Of a DNA stretch of 64,000 nt, positions 51,794 through 63,795 are shown one piece after another. Position 1 is the stretch's first letter, and each line of letters opens with the position of its first letter. The DNA comes from Tipula vernalis (lineage: Eukaryota > Arthropoda > Insecta > Diptera > Tipulidae). The stretch spans positions 87,706,311 through 87,770,310 of the forward strand of contig OY282560.1 of assembly GCA_958295665.1 (NCBI GenBank), in the 5' to 3' direction. The notes under the pieces are model-generated. The model did not search any database and was not told the DNA's origin. It saw only the letters and a program-made list of their open reading frames with translations. The translations under genes and the position numbers were made by a program.

Positions 51794-53281
51794 TGGGCGC
51801 TTTCAGACCCACCAACATATTGTTAATACTAACCGGTATCACATTCGCATGATACATGCTTCCATCACAAATGCTACCTGAATAAATCTGATGGATCACT
51901 TGTCAAATTCTTTTATACTTTTACAAAACATTTCTTTTCCGTCAAAAATTAATCAATTGAAAATTTTAAATATAGAATAAATTAAATTAACAGTTCTGTT
52001 GAATATCATCAAGTTCGGTTTATAATATAATATTTAGTAAGTGAAAATTTATCGTATGTCATGTCAAAATAATAAAAATGTAATAAATGGATATTGTATT
52101 TTATTTTATAATAATGAATTTAAATAATAATTTATTGCTGAGCTTCCTGCAATTTAGCGAATGCGGCAATATTGGGATGGATTCGGTAATGAGAGTTATC
52201 GAAACAGTTTTAGAGAGTCTGGATTTGGAACAAGTACGCAGTGATACTTTTGATTTTGGACAATGACATTTTCCCTGGAGATGAATTTATCGAATACGAT
52301 GTAGACTCAGATCCCGACGAGCAGGTTGAATTGGGTAATGTTGATATCGCCACCTCAAATAATAAAATAAACCATTTATTAAGTTTAATTACTTAAGTTT
52401 AATTAAAAATTTTGTATATTTCTTTATAATAATTCTTACAAAACTAAAATTAAATAAATCACAATCCAAGATCACATTTTGATATGAATAATTCAGTCAG
52501 TTTGATGTCCATTTTGGACAATTTAGCTCTCTTGATATCAAGTTGCTGTTGTCGGTAATCTTGCGAAGACCTTTTTCGACCTGAAGATCCCGCCGAAGAT
52601 GTAGAAGCCTCAACAATAGTGCATACACCGTTAAGGTCGGACTCATCATTCATAGATGCTAGTGTATTATTGCTGTTTATGGCTCTGTTATCAGCAAAAA
52701 TGCTATCGAAAACATCATAATGCTCCCAATTTATTCGACCATTCCCAGTACCTCTGTGCTTATCCTTTATGTCAGTGTAAGTTTTATTTAAATTGCGAAA
52801 TTTTCGATTAAATAATTCCCATGTGATGGTATAGCCCAGCCCATCAAAAACGTTTTTTATCTCCATCCACAAATCTTTCTTTTTTTCTTTGGGTCTTAAA
52901 TGAAACTTATAGAAAAAAATTCAAATAAACACAAAATTCATTTTAGAGGTTATGTTATCATCTATACTTACTTTCCATTTGCAATAAAATAATACATATA
53001 CAGAAGTTTTTTAGTTTTTGTAAAGATTTGAGATAAATTATTTATTTTCAATTATAAACTTGTGCGTATACATCATTTAATTTATTTATGCCTAATTTGC
53101 TTATTATTTTTCAACTTTTAAATATGATGGCTAAAGTATCAATGTGGATATACCGATGGAAAAAATGACATTTATCCCATCAGTGTTGCCATATTTTTTG
53201 ATGTATTGGTTGCATTCAGTGATCAACATATTGATTTTACTCATCAACATGTTGCCAATAGTTGCCGGAGCTGAAAGCGCC
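51794..53281 (-). mobile_element. PIF/Harbinger-like element with only the Myb-type gene
   Basis: Ends GGGCGCTTTCAG and, inverted, GGGCGCTTTCAG, 12 bp identical, with looser similarity inward (AACATATTG / CAACATGTTG). AAT lies on both sides, a possible 3 bp duplication. It contains the Myb/SANT-like ORF (minus) but no recognisable DDE nuclease gene. A plus-strand acidic tail (FPGDEFIEYDVDSDPDEQ, near 52276-52330) could be what remains of it. Confidence 0.7.
52459..52872 (-). CDS. Myb/SANT-like DNA-binding protein of a Harbinger-type element
   Basis: The 137-codon frame gives KKDLWMEIKNVFDGLGYTIT upstream into WELFNRKFRNLNKTYTDIK. It continues KHRGTGNGRINWEHYDVFD and IFADNRAI, then a Ser-rich linker (STSSAGSSGRKR) and a charged helix (QQQLDIKRAKLSKMDIKL). 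This is the trihelix/Myb-SANT-like protein that accompanies Harbinger transposases and binds the element ends (family knowledge). The frame is open beyond 52872 into HLRPKEKKK, so the first exon or N-terminal part is probably missing. The intact part shows no stops and may be the youngest coding sequence here. Whether it is expressed cannot be told. Confidence 0.7.
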   Translation of the reverse strand: MWMEIKNVFDGLGYTITWELFNRKFRNLNKTYTDIKDKHRGTGNGRINWEHYDVFDSIFADNRAINSNNTLASMNDESDLNGVCTIVEASTSSAGSSGRKRSSQDYRQQQLDIKRAKLSKMDIKLTELFISKCDLGL

Positions 53282-54409
53282 CAATGACTCGCGTTTAAAA
53301 GGTAACATTTCAGTCTACAAATCATGAAGATAGTTTTACATTTCGTCAATATTGTCAAAAGTTAAATTAGTGTGTATGGTGGGATTGGAAGGGAATCGTA
53401 CTTTATGATGTTCTAGAACCTGGTCAAAAGATTAATTCCAATCTCTACTGTCCGCAATTAATCAGATTGTAGCAAGCATTTAAAAAAACGGGCTAGAATT
53501 GATTAATAGGAAGGACGTTGTTTTCAATCATGACAATATCATGTCTATTCTGGACCTTACACCCTCTGCCACCATTGGTTTCGATTTCTGCAAAACTCCC
53601 TTGTTGTTGTACAGTTGGCTTCAAAAAAGGACTGTGAAAATTATTTGGTTAGAACAGAAGTTCTACACAGCAAAACAAAAAGGTTATCATAGATAATAAT
53701 GGCCAATTTGTACTTAAATTCATTTTGTTTAGGGCATAGAATACCCGGAAGCGACATAAAGCGGTTTTTATATGAAGAAACGTGGATTCATTTTTATGAC
53801 CTTGTTTTGGTGAAGGTAAGCTTTTCAGTGCTAACTTGTCGTCGGAGGCTAAAAATTCAAAATTAACATGTTAAATCTAAGGTAAGAACAAATATAATGT
53901 CCCTTCTGGTTGTTTATTATTCTATGCTTAGGGTTGTAGAGAGTTAGTTTAGTATTTGATACAAACAGCGAAAAATGTGAACAAGATTGAAATTTTTTTT
54001 CAGAATGTTTATGTTACCCGAAACCAAATCAGCACATAAATTTTATCGCAATTTATAATCTAGGGTCGTTTGTTGTTAGTACTCATAAAAAGTCAATTTA
54101 TGCAATTATCATTAAATAAGTTTTTTATTACACTTATATCTATTACAAATCATAAAAAAACTTTTATAAAATATGACTTCATGTTTTGTAGCTTTTATCG
54201 AAATTTAAGGGCAAATGGCAAGTGCCGTAATTAAACAGACCCGTAAAAATATTGATCTCTGTACAAAACGACAAAATAAATTGAACTTAGGCAGCGAAAA
54301 TCAATTACTATTTATCTATAGTTCTTTATTCCGTTTGCCATTTTTTTAAGAAAGGTACAATGGTGGTATTATAATTAATCCTCAGAGTAAAAAGTAAATC
54401 ACAATTAAG

Positions 54410-54620
54410 CAACCGGAACTTAGCCAAAAAAATTGCATTTGCTAAAGAGCATTTATCAAAACCTAGGGCATTTTGTAATTTAGAAGAATACAGGTTAGGA
54501 AGGTTTAGAAGAATACAACGCCGGGCAACTTGCCTCTTTTACAAATGAATAGGCAGGAGATGAAGTGTATTTTTGAAGCAAAAGGGGTTCTCAACCATGT
54601 ATTGAATTTTTTGTAAATTA
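54410..54620 (+). pseudogene. Possible Tc1 transposase fragment
   Basis: The plus strand reads RNLAKKIAFAKEHLSKP, resembling the S-K-K-N-R-x-x-R-L-x-F-A-K-x-H region of Tc1 proteins. About 100 bp on, the short tail FEAKGVLNHVLNF would fit a decayed C-terminus after a large deletion. The rest of 53760-55780 holds no recognisable gene. Confidence 0.4.
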
Positions 54621-55779
54621 TTTATTTTTATAAGTAAGTGGGTTAATTAAAATTCTAGTCAAAACCACCATTTCTACTTTTCTTTTTTTCATTTGACAAA
54701 CTGCGATTGTCAACCTATGAATTATAGCTACATTTATTTATATACCCATGAATTATTTAAAATAAATAAATAAAACTGAAATGAAAACGTTACTTAAAAT
54801 TTTAAAGGTCAAAACATGTGTTTTACTAATTTTGACTTAATTATAATGCCACCAATATTTTGTTTTTGTTAAATTTGGAAGATATCTGTATTTATCTTAT
54901 GATAATTAATTAACAATGTTAGATTTTAAATTACCAAAATTCGAATTATTGCTATTACGAGCTAAATCTAGCTAGTTGTATAATAGACCTAAAATACCGA
55001 AAACACGATTTTCAGACGCCATTGTATCAGACCATCTGAAAATCTTTTTTACAAGTGAATTGAGTGAGTTGATGTGAAAATTTTCAGATGGTTTTGAAAT
55101 TATATCAATTTTACTGATCGGTAATATAGCATTCCGTCTGAAGACTGTTGGACATGGTAAAATAAGTTGCCCAGATGTAGATAAAATTGATATCAGACAA
55201 ATTTAGTGCAGCACCTTACTAATCAGACAACTTTTCGATACTCAGAAAGCATTAATAAAAATGTTATTGGGGCGTATTAAAGCCTTGCAAATTAAAATGT
55301 TGTTGATAGAACATCGATCAGACACTTGACAGTTAGATCTTCATTAGTTGTTTGCTTAACAGTACCGAATATTCATAGTACAAATCCGTGATTAATATGG
55401 ATGGTTTTGTTCGCGATGATCTGCGCCTGTTGTGACCAATTGTTAATTAAAATGTCACCTCTTTAAATGTTATATTTTTCAATTCTTTTGTGAACTCCGA
55501 AGGTCTAACTTGTTGTGGTCCTGAGATGAGAAAATCTGCCCGATTTTATGTTTTAGTGCCATTCATGTTCGGTGTCCTTACAACAACGTGGCTATAGTAA
55601 TATTCGTAATAAAATATTCTTCACCAGTTTCCGACACCAGAGGCCGACAAAATTTGGCCAAACCTCTTACCCAGAAACCAGAATATACTTTTCCAAATGT
55701 TTTTCATGCACTGAAATTTAATCCGAAGTCAGAATTTCTCTGATGTCTCTGGTTTTCGGAATATTCTAAAGCCTCGTTC

Positions 55780-57715
55780 TCATTAGTCAAGTTACTTGAT
55801 TTCAAGTTTGCCTTCATAGGTATATATTCAAGATAACTTATTCAAGTGATAGTATAAAATATGTTACGGCCATCAAAAAAAAAATCAGTTTTTTTTCTTT
55901 TGATGGCCGTAACAGGTTTTGTTACCGATCTCCTGGCGGCGTACACGTTTCTCTTAATCGGGTATGCTGTAGTCGGCATATGGGAGGTTCTTTGCCGCCA
56001 AACTGGAATTGACCGTTCACTTCTATACGTGCACAAAAAAAACAAAAACTTTGACTCACAAAAAAAAATTAAGAACAAAGATCAGACCCACTTAAACCCT
56101 TAACACCTCTCAACATCATCATCAATAAAAAGGTTTACTCGTTCATCTTAATTGAACAATTTATTCAAAATTCAAACAAATAATAATCCATTCTTTGCAA
56201 AAAAACTACCAATCCCTAGTATATAATATACCTACTATATACATCATTATAAAAATTAGTTAAAAGAAAAATATGTACAAAATTATGCTGGAGCATATAT
56301 ATTAAGGCAAAAGCCAAAACAAAAAAAAAATTTAATGATCCAAAATAAACTTACCAAATTTCGCCAAGAGTACTCTTCGCTTGTTATGGAAGCTAAAAAC
56401 AAAAATTAATCTTATATGCCCAAACACTTTCGCTTTGAACACTCACAATTGATATTATCTAAAGAAAATTATTTTAAAAAAAAACTACTCATGCACAGGA
56501 TTAATACTATAAGAAAAATTACATTGCTCTGAATAAAGATAAAGAGACTATAGATTAAATTTAAGAAAAACAAAATTATAAAATTATGACTTGTATCCAA
56601 ATTATTGTGAATCACTAAAGTTTTTTTTTTTATTTGGTTCCACACCGCACAAAACTAGATTCTGCTCTCCACTGATAACGCCAAGGTTGCCATATGAGGC
56701 AAGCTTAGTCTGCCTTATGCAATATCACACTATGGGCTCTGCGTAACACTTTATTCCGCTGTTTAATACAAATGAGGCCCCGCTGCCGCCACCACAAAAC
56801 AGCAATTATAGCATATTTGGGGCGCACTATGAAGTGGAAGTTGAGATAATTCTCCCGGCAGTTCGTCAGCAATCCGATCGGTTCAACGAGCTTCAATTTA
56901 ATATTAATGTTAAACTTTGTTTAACAATGAAAATGTTAACTACTATACGTATACTTGAAACTACTATTAATTTCGTAATTACACTTCACTAATTACAGAT
57001 AAATTATCCACCAAAACTCCAACGCGGTAGCCTCAATAATAAACTGAATGATCAAAAAAAAAATTTTTGCATGTTCCAGAAATTATTGTAATTCATTTAT
57101 ATTACATAAAAGATGCATATAAAGCCCATTACACTATTTTGTGTGTATGCATTTACCTACTTATAAAAACAAAACAATACAAAATTTAATAAGTATATAG
57201 CCAATTTTTCCCCCCTGACGCATACGACATTGTTTCCAATTATATACCAATCCACACAGAATCAAACCAAAAAAAAAATGCATTTTACATAAGACCAAAT
57301 AAGTGATTCACTCATCATCATTACTAGAGGTAAATAAACCGAAATAAATGCAAAACAAAATTTAAGTTCATTGACCTATATTATAAAAAAAATTCAAATT
57401 CAATTTAAATATGGTATTCGATGCTAAAGGCGGTCGGACACTATCATTTTTTTTACTTCGCAATCCTTCAATATTTTCCAAAAAAAAAATCAGTTTTTTT
57501 TCTTTTGATGGCCGTAACAAATATCGTCGAATGGCTCATCTCAGATGACTCAACTTGAATACAAAAGTTGAGTGGTCCTTACTTGAAACTTGATTTTAAG
57601 TAAAATTTACTTGAATTCAAGCAAACTAACACGTTCATATTGATCAAGTAGGTTCAAGTTAGTTGAATCCAAGTGCTAAATTCAAGTTACTTGAGATATT
57701 TGAGGTTATGTTACA
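55780..57715. repeat. CAAGT/ACTTGA-rich repeat split by a solo LTR
   Basis: Dense CAAGTTACTTGA, ATTCAAGT and TTCAAGTA words occur at 55785-55855 and resume at 57545-57700, on both strands, so the block can fold back. It looks like one small repetitive element interrupted by the LTR at 55862-57519. Confidence 0.65.
55862..57519. mobile_element. 1.66 kb solo LTR-like element
   Basis: Starts TGTTACGGCCATCAAAA and ends TTTTGATGGCCGTAACA (TG...CA with 17 bp inverted ends). AATA flanks both sides (55858-55861 and 57520-57523), a 4 bp duplication. The last ~40 bp (AAAAATCAGTTTTTTTTC, then TTTTGATGGCCGTAACA) are repeated directly at 55873-55914, making a 53 bp hairpin at the left end. The interior has no protein I recognise. 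Read as a solo LTR; a terminal-inverted-repeat DNA element is the alternative. Confidence 0.65.
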
Positions 57716-57720
57716 CCGAA

Positions 57721-57847
57721 AGGTAATTTTTTTTATAAAACCATTAATGGGGTCCCAAAGAATTTCGACATACGAATCTAAATGCGATATTAAGGGGAAT
57801 AATAGTTCTTTGGGACCCCATTAATGATTTTATAAAAAAAGTTACCT
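57721..57847. mobile_element. Near-perfect 127 bp foldback element
   Basis: 42 bp arms 57721-57762 and 57806-57847 contain CCATTAATGGGGTCCCAAAG and its inverse, with a 43 bp spacer and two or three mismatches. The transcript would form a stable hairpin. Confidence 0.9.
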
Positions 57848-59487
57848 GCCTAAAGAGTAATACGCACAAACATGAATCTTGTACAGAATATTAATTGTGC
57901 TTTGTTTTAGTTCACATTTTCAAAGAACGACAATTTTCATAAATTGTGAAGGTTCTATGGCCGATTCTGGCTAAATATAAACCGAGATGTGTTGAGATCC
58001 GTTTAGTAAGCCACAGCCCACAATGTTGCACAATCATCATAAATCGAAAAATATGTTTCATTACATAAACGGAATGTATGAGATTTCTGGTGTGATAATC
58101 ACATTAGAAATCGCATCCTGTTTCCTAAAGTACGCTAAGCACAAATTTTCGAATTAATGGCACAAAATTGGACAATCACAAAGGTGTGAAATGTATTTAG
58201 AAAACTTCGGTTTTCTGAAATGGGATTTCTGTTGAGATTTACACGGATTATGCAGTCGCCTAATGAGTAATTTATCCGTATTAAATTACGGCTTTAACGC
58301 TTTAATTTATACAAATGAAAGTTTAAGTTACATTAACTGGTTTTAAATGATAAAGTTGCAACAAATATTTATGGTTCCAAGATGGAAAATTACTCATAAG
58401 AAGTAATTTGATGGTGCGGCAAAGAATTTTTAATAATTGATGAGAGTGAACTTGATAAATTGAAATAATTTATAAATTACATTTTTATGGAAACAATATA
58501 GACCCTAGTTTGGTTCAAGGTTGCTTAAATTAATTTGTTGATATTACTAAAATTTCATGAAATTGCGCTCTTGGTTCAGGTAACACATTTTGAATTGTTC
58601 ATCAAAATGTGTGTGGTCTATGAAAACATAGTGAGTCATTGTTCTCACACTTTGGTGCATATAATATCTTGCCAAATGTCCTGTTGTTTTCTGAGATTTG
58701 AACAACGCGCAATGAAGTGTGTTGTTATCAGCCTGATGGGTATGCAGCTGGTGAAGCTATTGGGCTATTTAAATAATTTTGGGAGATTCCAATGTGTAAA
58801 AGATTACTAGGCAATGATGAGCTTCGAACTTAAACGAAAATAAACGAACCAAATAAACGAACGAAAATAAACTTTGACTAATTAAATTCAAGTATTACAA
58901 TGGAAAGTTTCATAGACGATTTTATTTTAAAAATTGACCAGTCTTCAATTGAATTTTAAATAATCCAAAGGAAAAAACATTAAGCGATGGGCGAGTAACG
59001 ATTTATTGAAATTATTTCAACTTAAAAGCAGATTGAATTTGCAATGAGCCCCAAATTACGGAAAAGAGTAATATCACTTCAAACTCTAAAATCGGCTAAC
59101 AAATGACGGCTGGTAAATGACATTGTCGGCAAATAAATTAAAACCATAATCTGTAATCGCTGATATTCTAGATAACGATGATAATTTATTTTCTTATCAG
59201 AGAAGTTGAATGAAGTGCATCATTACCAACAGACTCGGACACCAAATTGAATCAAAATCGTTTTCATTTTGAGATATTTCTCAACGTGAAATTCTGTTTT
59301 ACAAAATACTACCGGTTTAGCTAATTATAAATCTTTTGTGGCTTTCATAATAAAAAAAAAATTAAAAAATCGCATAACATCGCACATCTTAGCTTGGAAC
59401 AATAAATTTTTCTTTATTGCCTAAAAATTGCTTCGCAAATTCGCAAATTTAATAAAAAGGCGATAAGTAAGATTCTCCTGGATCCGC
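57848..59487. other. No recognisable gene
   Basis: A 91-codon plus-strand frame (58535-58810) matches nothing I know and has no supporting context. Otherwise AT-rich without repeats visible to me. Confidence 0.4.
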
Positions 59488-59835
59488 TGACCTGTATCTT
59501 TACTAACGTTTTTCTCAAAAAATTTTAAAAAGTGTGTCAAAACTAGAAAGTAAATCAATCAGCTAAGAGAACTTGCACTTAATGATTTTGTTAATTACAT
59601 GCAGCACTCTATTATATTGACCTTTCGAAGGCTTTTGATGCTATTGATTATAACCTGATTTTATATAAGCTACATTGTGCTGATATTCGTGGTGTTGCTT
59701 TTAAATGGTTTGAATCCTATCTCAAGAGTAGAACGCAAACAGTGAAAATTGGAGATGTCTAAAGTACTCCAGCAAACGTTCGGTGGGAATTCCACAAGGA
59801 TCGAATTTAGTATCGTTGTTTCTTTCGCAGAAGTG
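59488..59835 (+). pseudogene. Non-LTR retrotransposon reverse-transcriptase fragment
   Basis: Plus strand: PVSLLTFFSKNFKKCV (family RPISLLPxxSKIFEKV). After an internal deletion comes LYYIDLSKAFDAIDYNLIL, where the Asp of DLSKAFD is the first catalytic residue. YKLHCADIRGVAFKWFESYL, then KSRTQTVKIG, follow, and GIPQGSN in a shifted frame (near 59790). The order matches RT domains 2 to 4/5 of Jockey/CR1-like elements. The YxDD segment is missing. Stops at 59761-59763 and a frameshift just after. Confidence 0.8.
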
Positions 59836-59839
59836 CGAC

Positions 59840-60836
59840 TTTGGACCGGGCAGATCAATTTTGTAAATTTTCTTATTTGGATTTGTTTCGTTGCTCCAAA
59901 TATGTAAGCGCATCGAACTTTAGAATTTTGCAAAAATTTTCATAGATGTTGGCCACAGCCAAATAATATTTTTAAGAGGTCCTGCATAATTTCTTCATTG
60001 ATGTTCGAAAAGATTAATTTTTGTCGATAATTTTGAACACATTTTTTATATGTCCACTAGTCGGAAAACCTGCCTTTTTCTACATCTTACGAAAAAAATT
60101 CTCCTTGTTTATGGTTTTTGTTAGCACTAATTCTTTGTAATTTTACGTTCACCAATTGGAATTTATAATGTTTTCCGAAATTTTAAGCGCATAGGGAGGT
60201 CTCACTAAAAATAAATAAGCCTCACACATTTCACATGCTAAAAATCTGTAGCGATTCAGCCACTTTACACTTGCTTTCTTGCCTCAGTTTCTTTCCTCGT
60301 ACCCCTCTCTCTATAAACTGATTTCGAAGGTCATATTTTTGCAGAGAGAGGGGTAAAGAAATGAGGAAAGAACATCCCTGAACATCCCTTTCCGACATAG
60401 TAGTGACACCTACAGAATATCTGGACTCGCTAATGGATTGTGTGGTTTGAATTCGCACTTAGTACTGACCAAATATCTTGATTATATTAGTACAATTCAC
60501 TATTTCACTACCTTACATCAAAGTTCCCAACCAATCAGTAAATTATGTTTTTGCTGAATTTAACTTTTACTTCACTGCGCTGCTTTACGCACAAAACAAG
60601 TTTATCCCATATTTTTGTTCATCGTCTTAAAAATCGACACACACTCTCGTTCTACGCAGCACATCAACAGAATTTGGCTTATCAAAAATTAGGCGAAAAA
60701 TATTCCTTGGCAGTGGTTTATTAGAAAACACAAAACTCAATTTAATTGTGTTAATTTTCATAAATTAAATTTTTTATCTTTTTCGGGAAGTGACAGTGGT
60801 TTTCTATCCTCGTAGAACCGCGGTAAAACAAAATAT
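59840..60836. other. No recognisable gene; contains an inverted repeat
   Basis: At 60288-60371, TTTCTTTCCTCGTACCCCTC and its near-inverse GAGGGGTAAAGAAATGAGGA face each other around about 35 bp. No coding sequence recognised. Confidence 0.5.
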
Positions 60837-61192
60837 TGTTACGGTGACATCTAGGGTGAAATAGAATAAGTTCAATTAATAGCTCAAAGTTTTACTGGAC
60901 TAAAATGGAATTTTCCATGATAAAACTGTTTTCAATGTTTCTACACTATTCTTACTCGGAAAGTCATGAGCTTTCTAGAAGTTTGGTTTGTGTATATAAA
61001 ATGGCGAACGAGATTGAATTGGAATTCATTAGTATTTCGTATTATATGTGAACTGTAAAATTTGTGCAAATATTATAAAAAGTGATTTTGTGAATTATTA
61101 TTTATAAATTATGTTGAATTAATTTTTATTGTTCAATAAATAAATTTGTTGGTGATAAATTTAATTGATTTGTTTTTATTCACAATGTAGTG
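60837..61192 (+). mobile_element. Truncated solo LTR of the Gypsy family
   Basis: Starts TGTTACGGTGACATCTAGGG and follows the 20902-21285 and 45-51 kb LTRs: GGAATTTTCCATGATAAAA, TTTCTAGAAGTTTGG, TATATAAAATGG (TATA box), then AATAAATTTGTTGGTGATAA and TTTTTATTCACAAT. It stops about 40 bp before the expected CGTAACA end. No internal sequence follows. Confidence 0.9.
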
Positions 61193-62954
61193 TATGTTAA
61201 ATTGTGTCGGTACATGTTATGGTCTCACGTCCTTTTTGTTGATATAGACGCTACACAAAGACTAACTTCTTATAAATTTATTTTAATGAATATCATTTAC
61301 GTAATAAATCAGTACTTTGACTCATTTTGCTACTGGGAATTGTTGACGCATTATCTGCATTGTCGACGTCATTTTTTGGATTGTCTACATACATTGTATA
61401 CATGAGTAGACAATTAATTAATTATTTCATGCAGACTATGCGGCACAACACTGGTTAAATTTAGGCTTTCCTTGTTAGGATGGGGTTTATATGAATACAT
61501 TGGAACATTTATACATTTTGCAAAAATAGATTGTTCGTATTATGTATTTTAAGAGTAGTAGTCATGATCGTTATTGGCCAATTTTTGTGGCTTGTGAAAT
61601 TTTACCTTTGCAACATTCATATGGGCATCGAATTCTGAGATCAAATACTGTTTCGTAATAATTACAGAAACTTCCTATCTGTTCCTCAATATATTAGTGA
61701 AGCTTATCGCAGGTACTTCTAAGTTTCAGCCCCCCCCCCCTTTTATTTTTGTAAACCCTCTCTGCAAAATTTACAGGTACACTAATAATATAGCAAAAAC
61801 TTGGAATTACAACAAACGTTTATATGGCCGGTTTATAATCTCAAGCCAAAAAGTTGAAGGCAATAAACAATAACATGAAGACTACATGGTGAAATCTTTT
61901 TAGAACCAACACCAGTACAACGAAGTTTCGCAACGAATAGAAGAATGGGATCTAATATCGAACTGCTCTAAAGTTATTCTAACTTGTCACGAAAATTTAA
62001 ATTTATTCTCCATTTTGTTAACGGTACCTATTTAGTCGATTGAGTGACTCTTGAGACCAAACTAATAATTAGCTAATTATATAAAATGAAAAAATTTGTT
62101 AATAAAAAGCGAATATGGGTAGAGCGCGTATTATGATATAAGCGAGATGAAAATGCAAAATGGTTGCCAAATAAAGAGAGCAATCTGCCGAAAAAATAAG
62201 TTATTCCTATAATAATAAGGGTAGAAGTTTTTATTTGGTTTTCCATACGTCAGTCAAACCATAAATAATGTTGAATGATTTTTTTTTTAAGAAAATTTGC
62301 AAAAGTCATTCATCACCTTACCTATCCTATACACGAGTATTATACCTAACATACTCAGAGCGTGTATAGATACATTTTTAGAATAAAACACAAAAATATA
62401 AACTAGGAAGGGGGTAGGAAATTTTTTTGTGAAATTTATATACTTGTTTCATCTATGTAAATGAAAATTGATACTTGGTTTTCTTTTCTCATTTATGCTT
62501 TTGATTGTGGAGCAGTACAAAAAAAAAAACACAAAATAATTATAATATTTAGTTGAAAGGTCATCCTCCTTTCATACTTTTTTTGTTGTTGGATGTGTGT
62601 GTTTGTGGCGTCCAACGTTCAAACATATCTATCTTTTATATTACAATTTGAATACAAATTTTTGAAAAACAAAACAACCTCGTTGTCACCCTTATCAAAA
62701 TGAATAATAACCTGTAATATAAAAAAAAATTAGGTATCTTCTCTCTAACCCATTCAATGTTCTTTTCTAATTTTAGGATAATCAATTTTTCCAGTTCCCT
62801 TTTTGCCATACAATAAATTCCTTATAATTATTCAACAATAATTTATTATTGTAATTTTTGTGCACAATACAGCAATAATATTATTTAAGGTACGTAATTT
62901 TTATTTTTGTTGTACTCTGCCAAAAATTTGTTATATATGTAAATTATGGAATAC
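61193..62954. other. No recognisable gene
   Basis: AT-rich; an 11 bp C-run near 61730-61740. No family matches. Confidence 0.4.
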
Positions 62955-63536
62955 GGTCGAAAGGCCGAATGCCGAAAAGCCGAATGTCTCGAAAGTCCAA
63001 ATTTGTCGAAAGGGGGAAAGGGTCGTAAGGCCGAATATCGAAAAGCCGAATTTCGAAAGGCCGAATGTGTCGAAAGCCAGAATAGGTCGAAAGGCTGAAT
63101 GTCGAAAGGCCGTTCATGTCGAAATTGAATTTAATTTTTCATCTTTTTATGAAAGAAAATTTTCAAAATTTATATTTTTATGAAAACCAACATTTATATT
63201 TTTATCAAAAATTTTGTATAAAAATGCACGTATTTTTAATTTATTTAAATCGTTTTACATTAAGAAATAAATTCAATGGTTTTAAATATTGATTTCAATC
63301 AATTAAGTGAAGAAGAATTTAATGAAAATTCGGCCTTTCGACTTTCGGCCTTTCAACACTTTCGACCTTTCGACCCATTCGACCATTAGACATTCGGCTT
63401 TTCAACACATTCGGCCATACGACATTCGGTCTTTCGACATTCGGCCTTTCGACATTCGGCCTTCACCCATTGAGCCTTTCGGTGTTCGGCCTTTCGACAT
63501 TCAGCCTTCCGACATTCGCCCTTTCAACATCGAACG
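62955..63536. mobile_element. Foldback element built of inverted minisatellite arrays
   Basis: 62955-63127 is about ten variants of GTCGAAAGGCCGAAT; 63330-63536 is about twelve variants of its inverse (ATTCGGCCTTTCGAC). A ~200 bp AT-rich spacer lies between. This layout is that of FB-type foldback or tandem-TIR elements. No target duplication found and no ORF: the frames across it are repeat artefacts. Confidence 0.85.
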
Positions 63537-63795
63537 TAAATTACAGCCTCATAGGAATGAGAAAAAAAATCTGGTTACATATAATTATGTTCATTTCGTC
63601 AATCATATTGAAAGGTGCCTTCATTTCACAGGACAATCGATCTAGTCGTCGAACGTGACACACGTCAAAATAAATTAATGTTTTGAAAAATAAATTTTCT
63701 TCGGATAATTGTATTGTTATATATAAATATAACTATTTATACAATCTATAATTTCATAAGGAATAATAATATAAACATATATAATAGTTATTATA

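Larger units (their letters stand above)
51706..53760 (+). pseudogene. mariner relic with a nested Harbinger element
   Basis: TTGGTTGGGGAAAAAGAATT near 51709, followed by GAGAGATTTTTGTC, resembles a mariner terminal repeat. From 53384, after the nested element, the plus strand reads WDWKGIVLYDVLEPGQK, NLYCPQL, then LINRKDVVFNHDN (second Asp). A shifted frame gives IDNNGQFVLK near the C-terminus at 53745. Most of the N-terminal half and the third acidic residue (DYHLF region) are missing. Right end not found. Confidence 0.7.

Noticed and set aside
62955..63536. CRISPR-like array because of regularly repeated short units
   Set aside because: Units are contiguous without unique spacers, inverted between halves, and the context is a eukaryotic transposon region.
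63307..63645. 112-codon ORF rich in RPFDIRPF repeats (also 62860-63183)
   Set aside because: Translation of the foldback minisatellite arrays, not a repeat protein.
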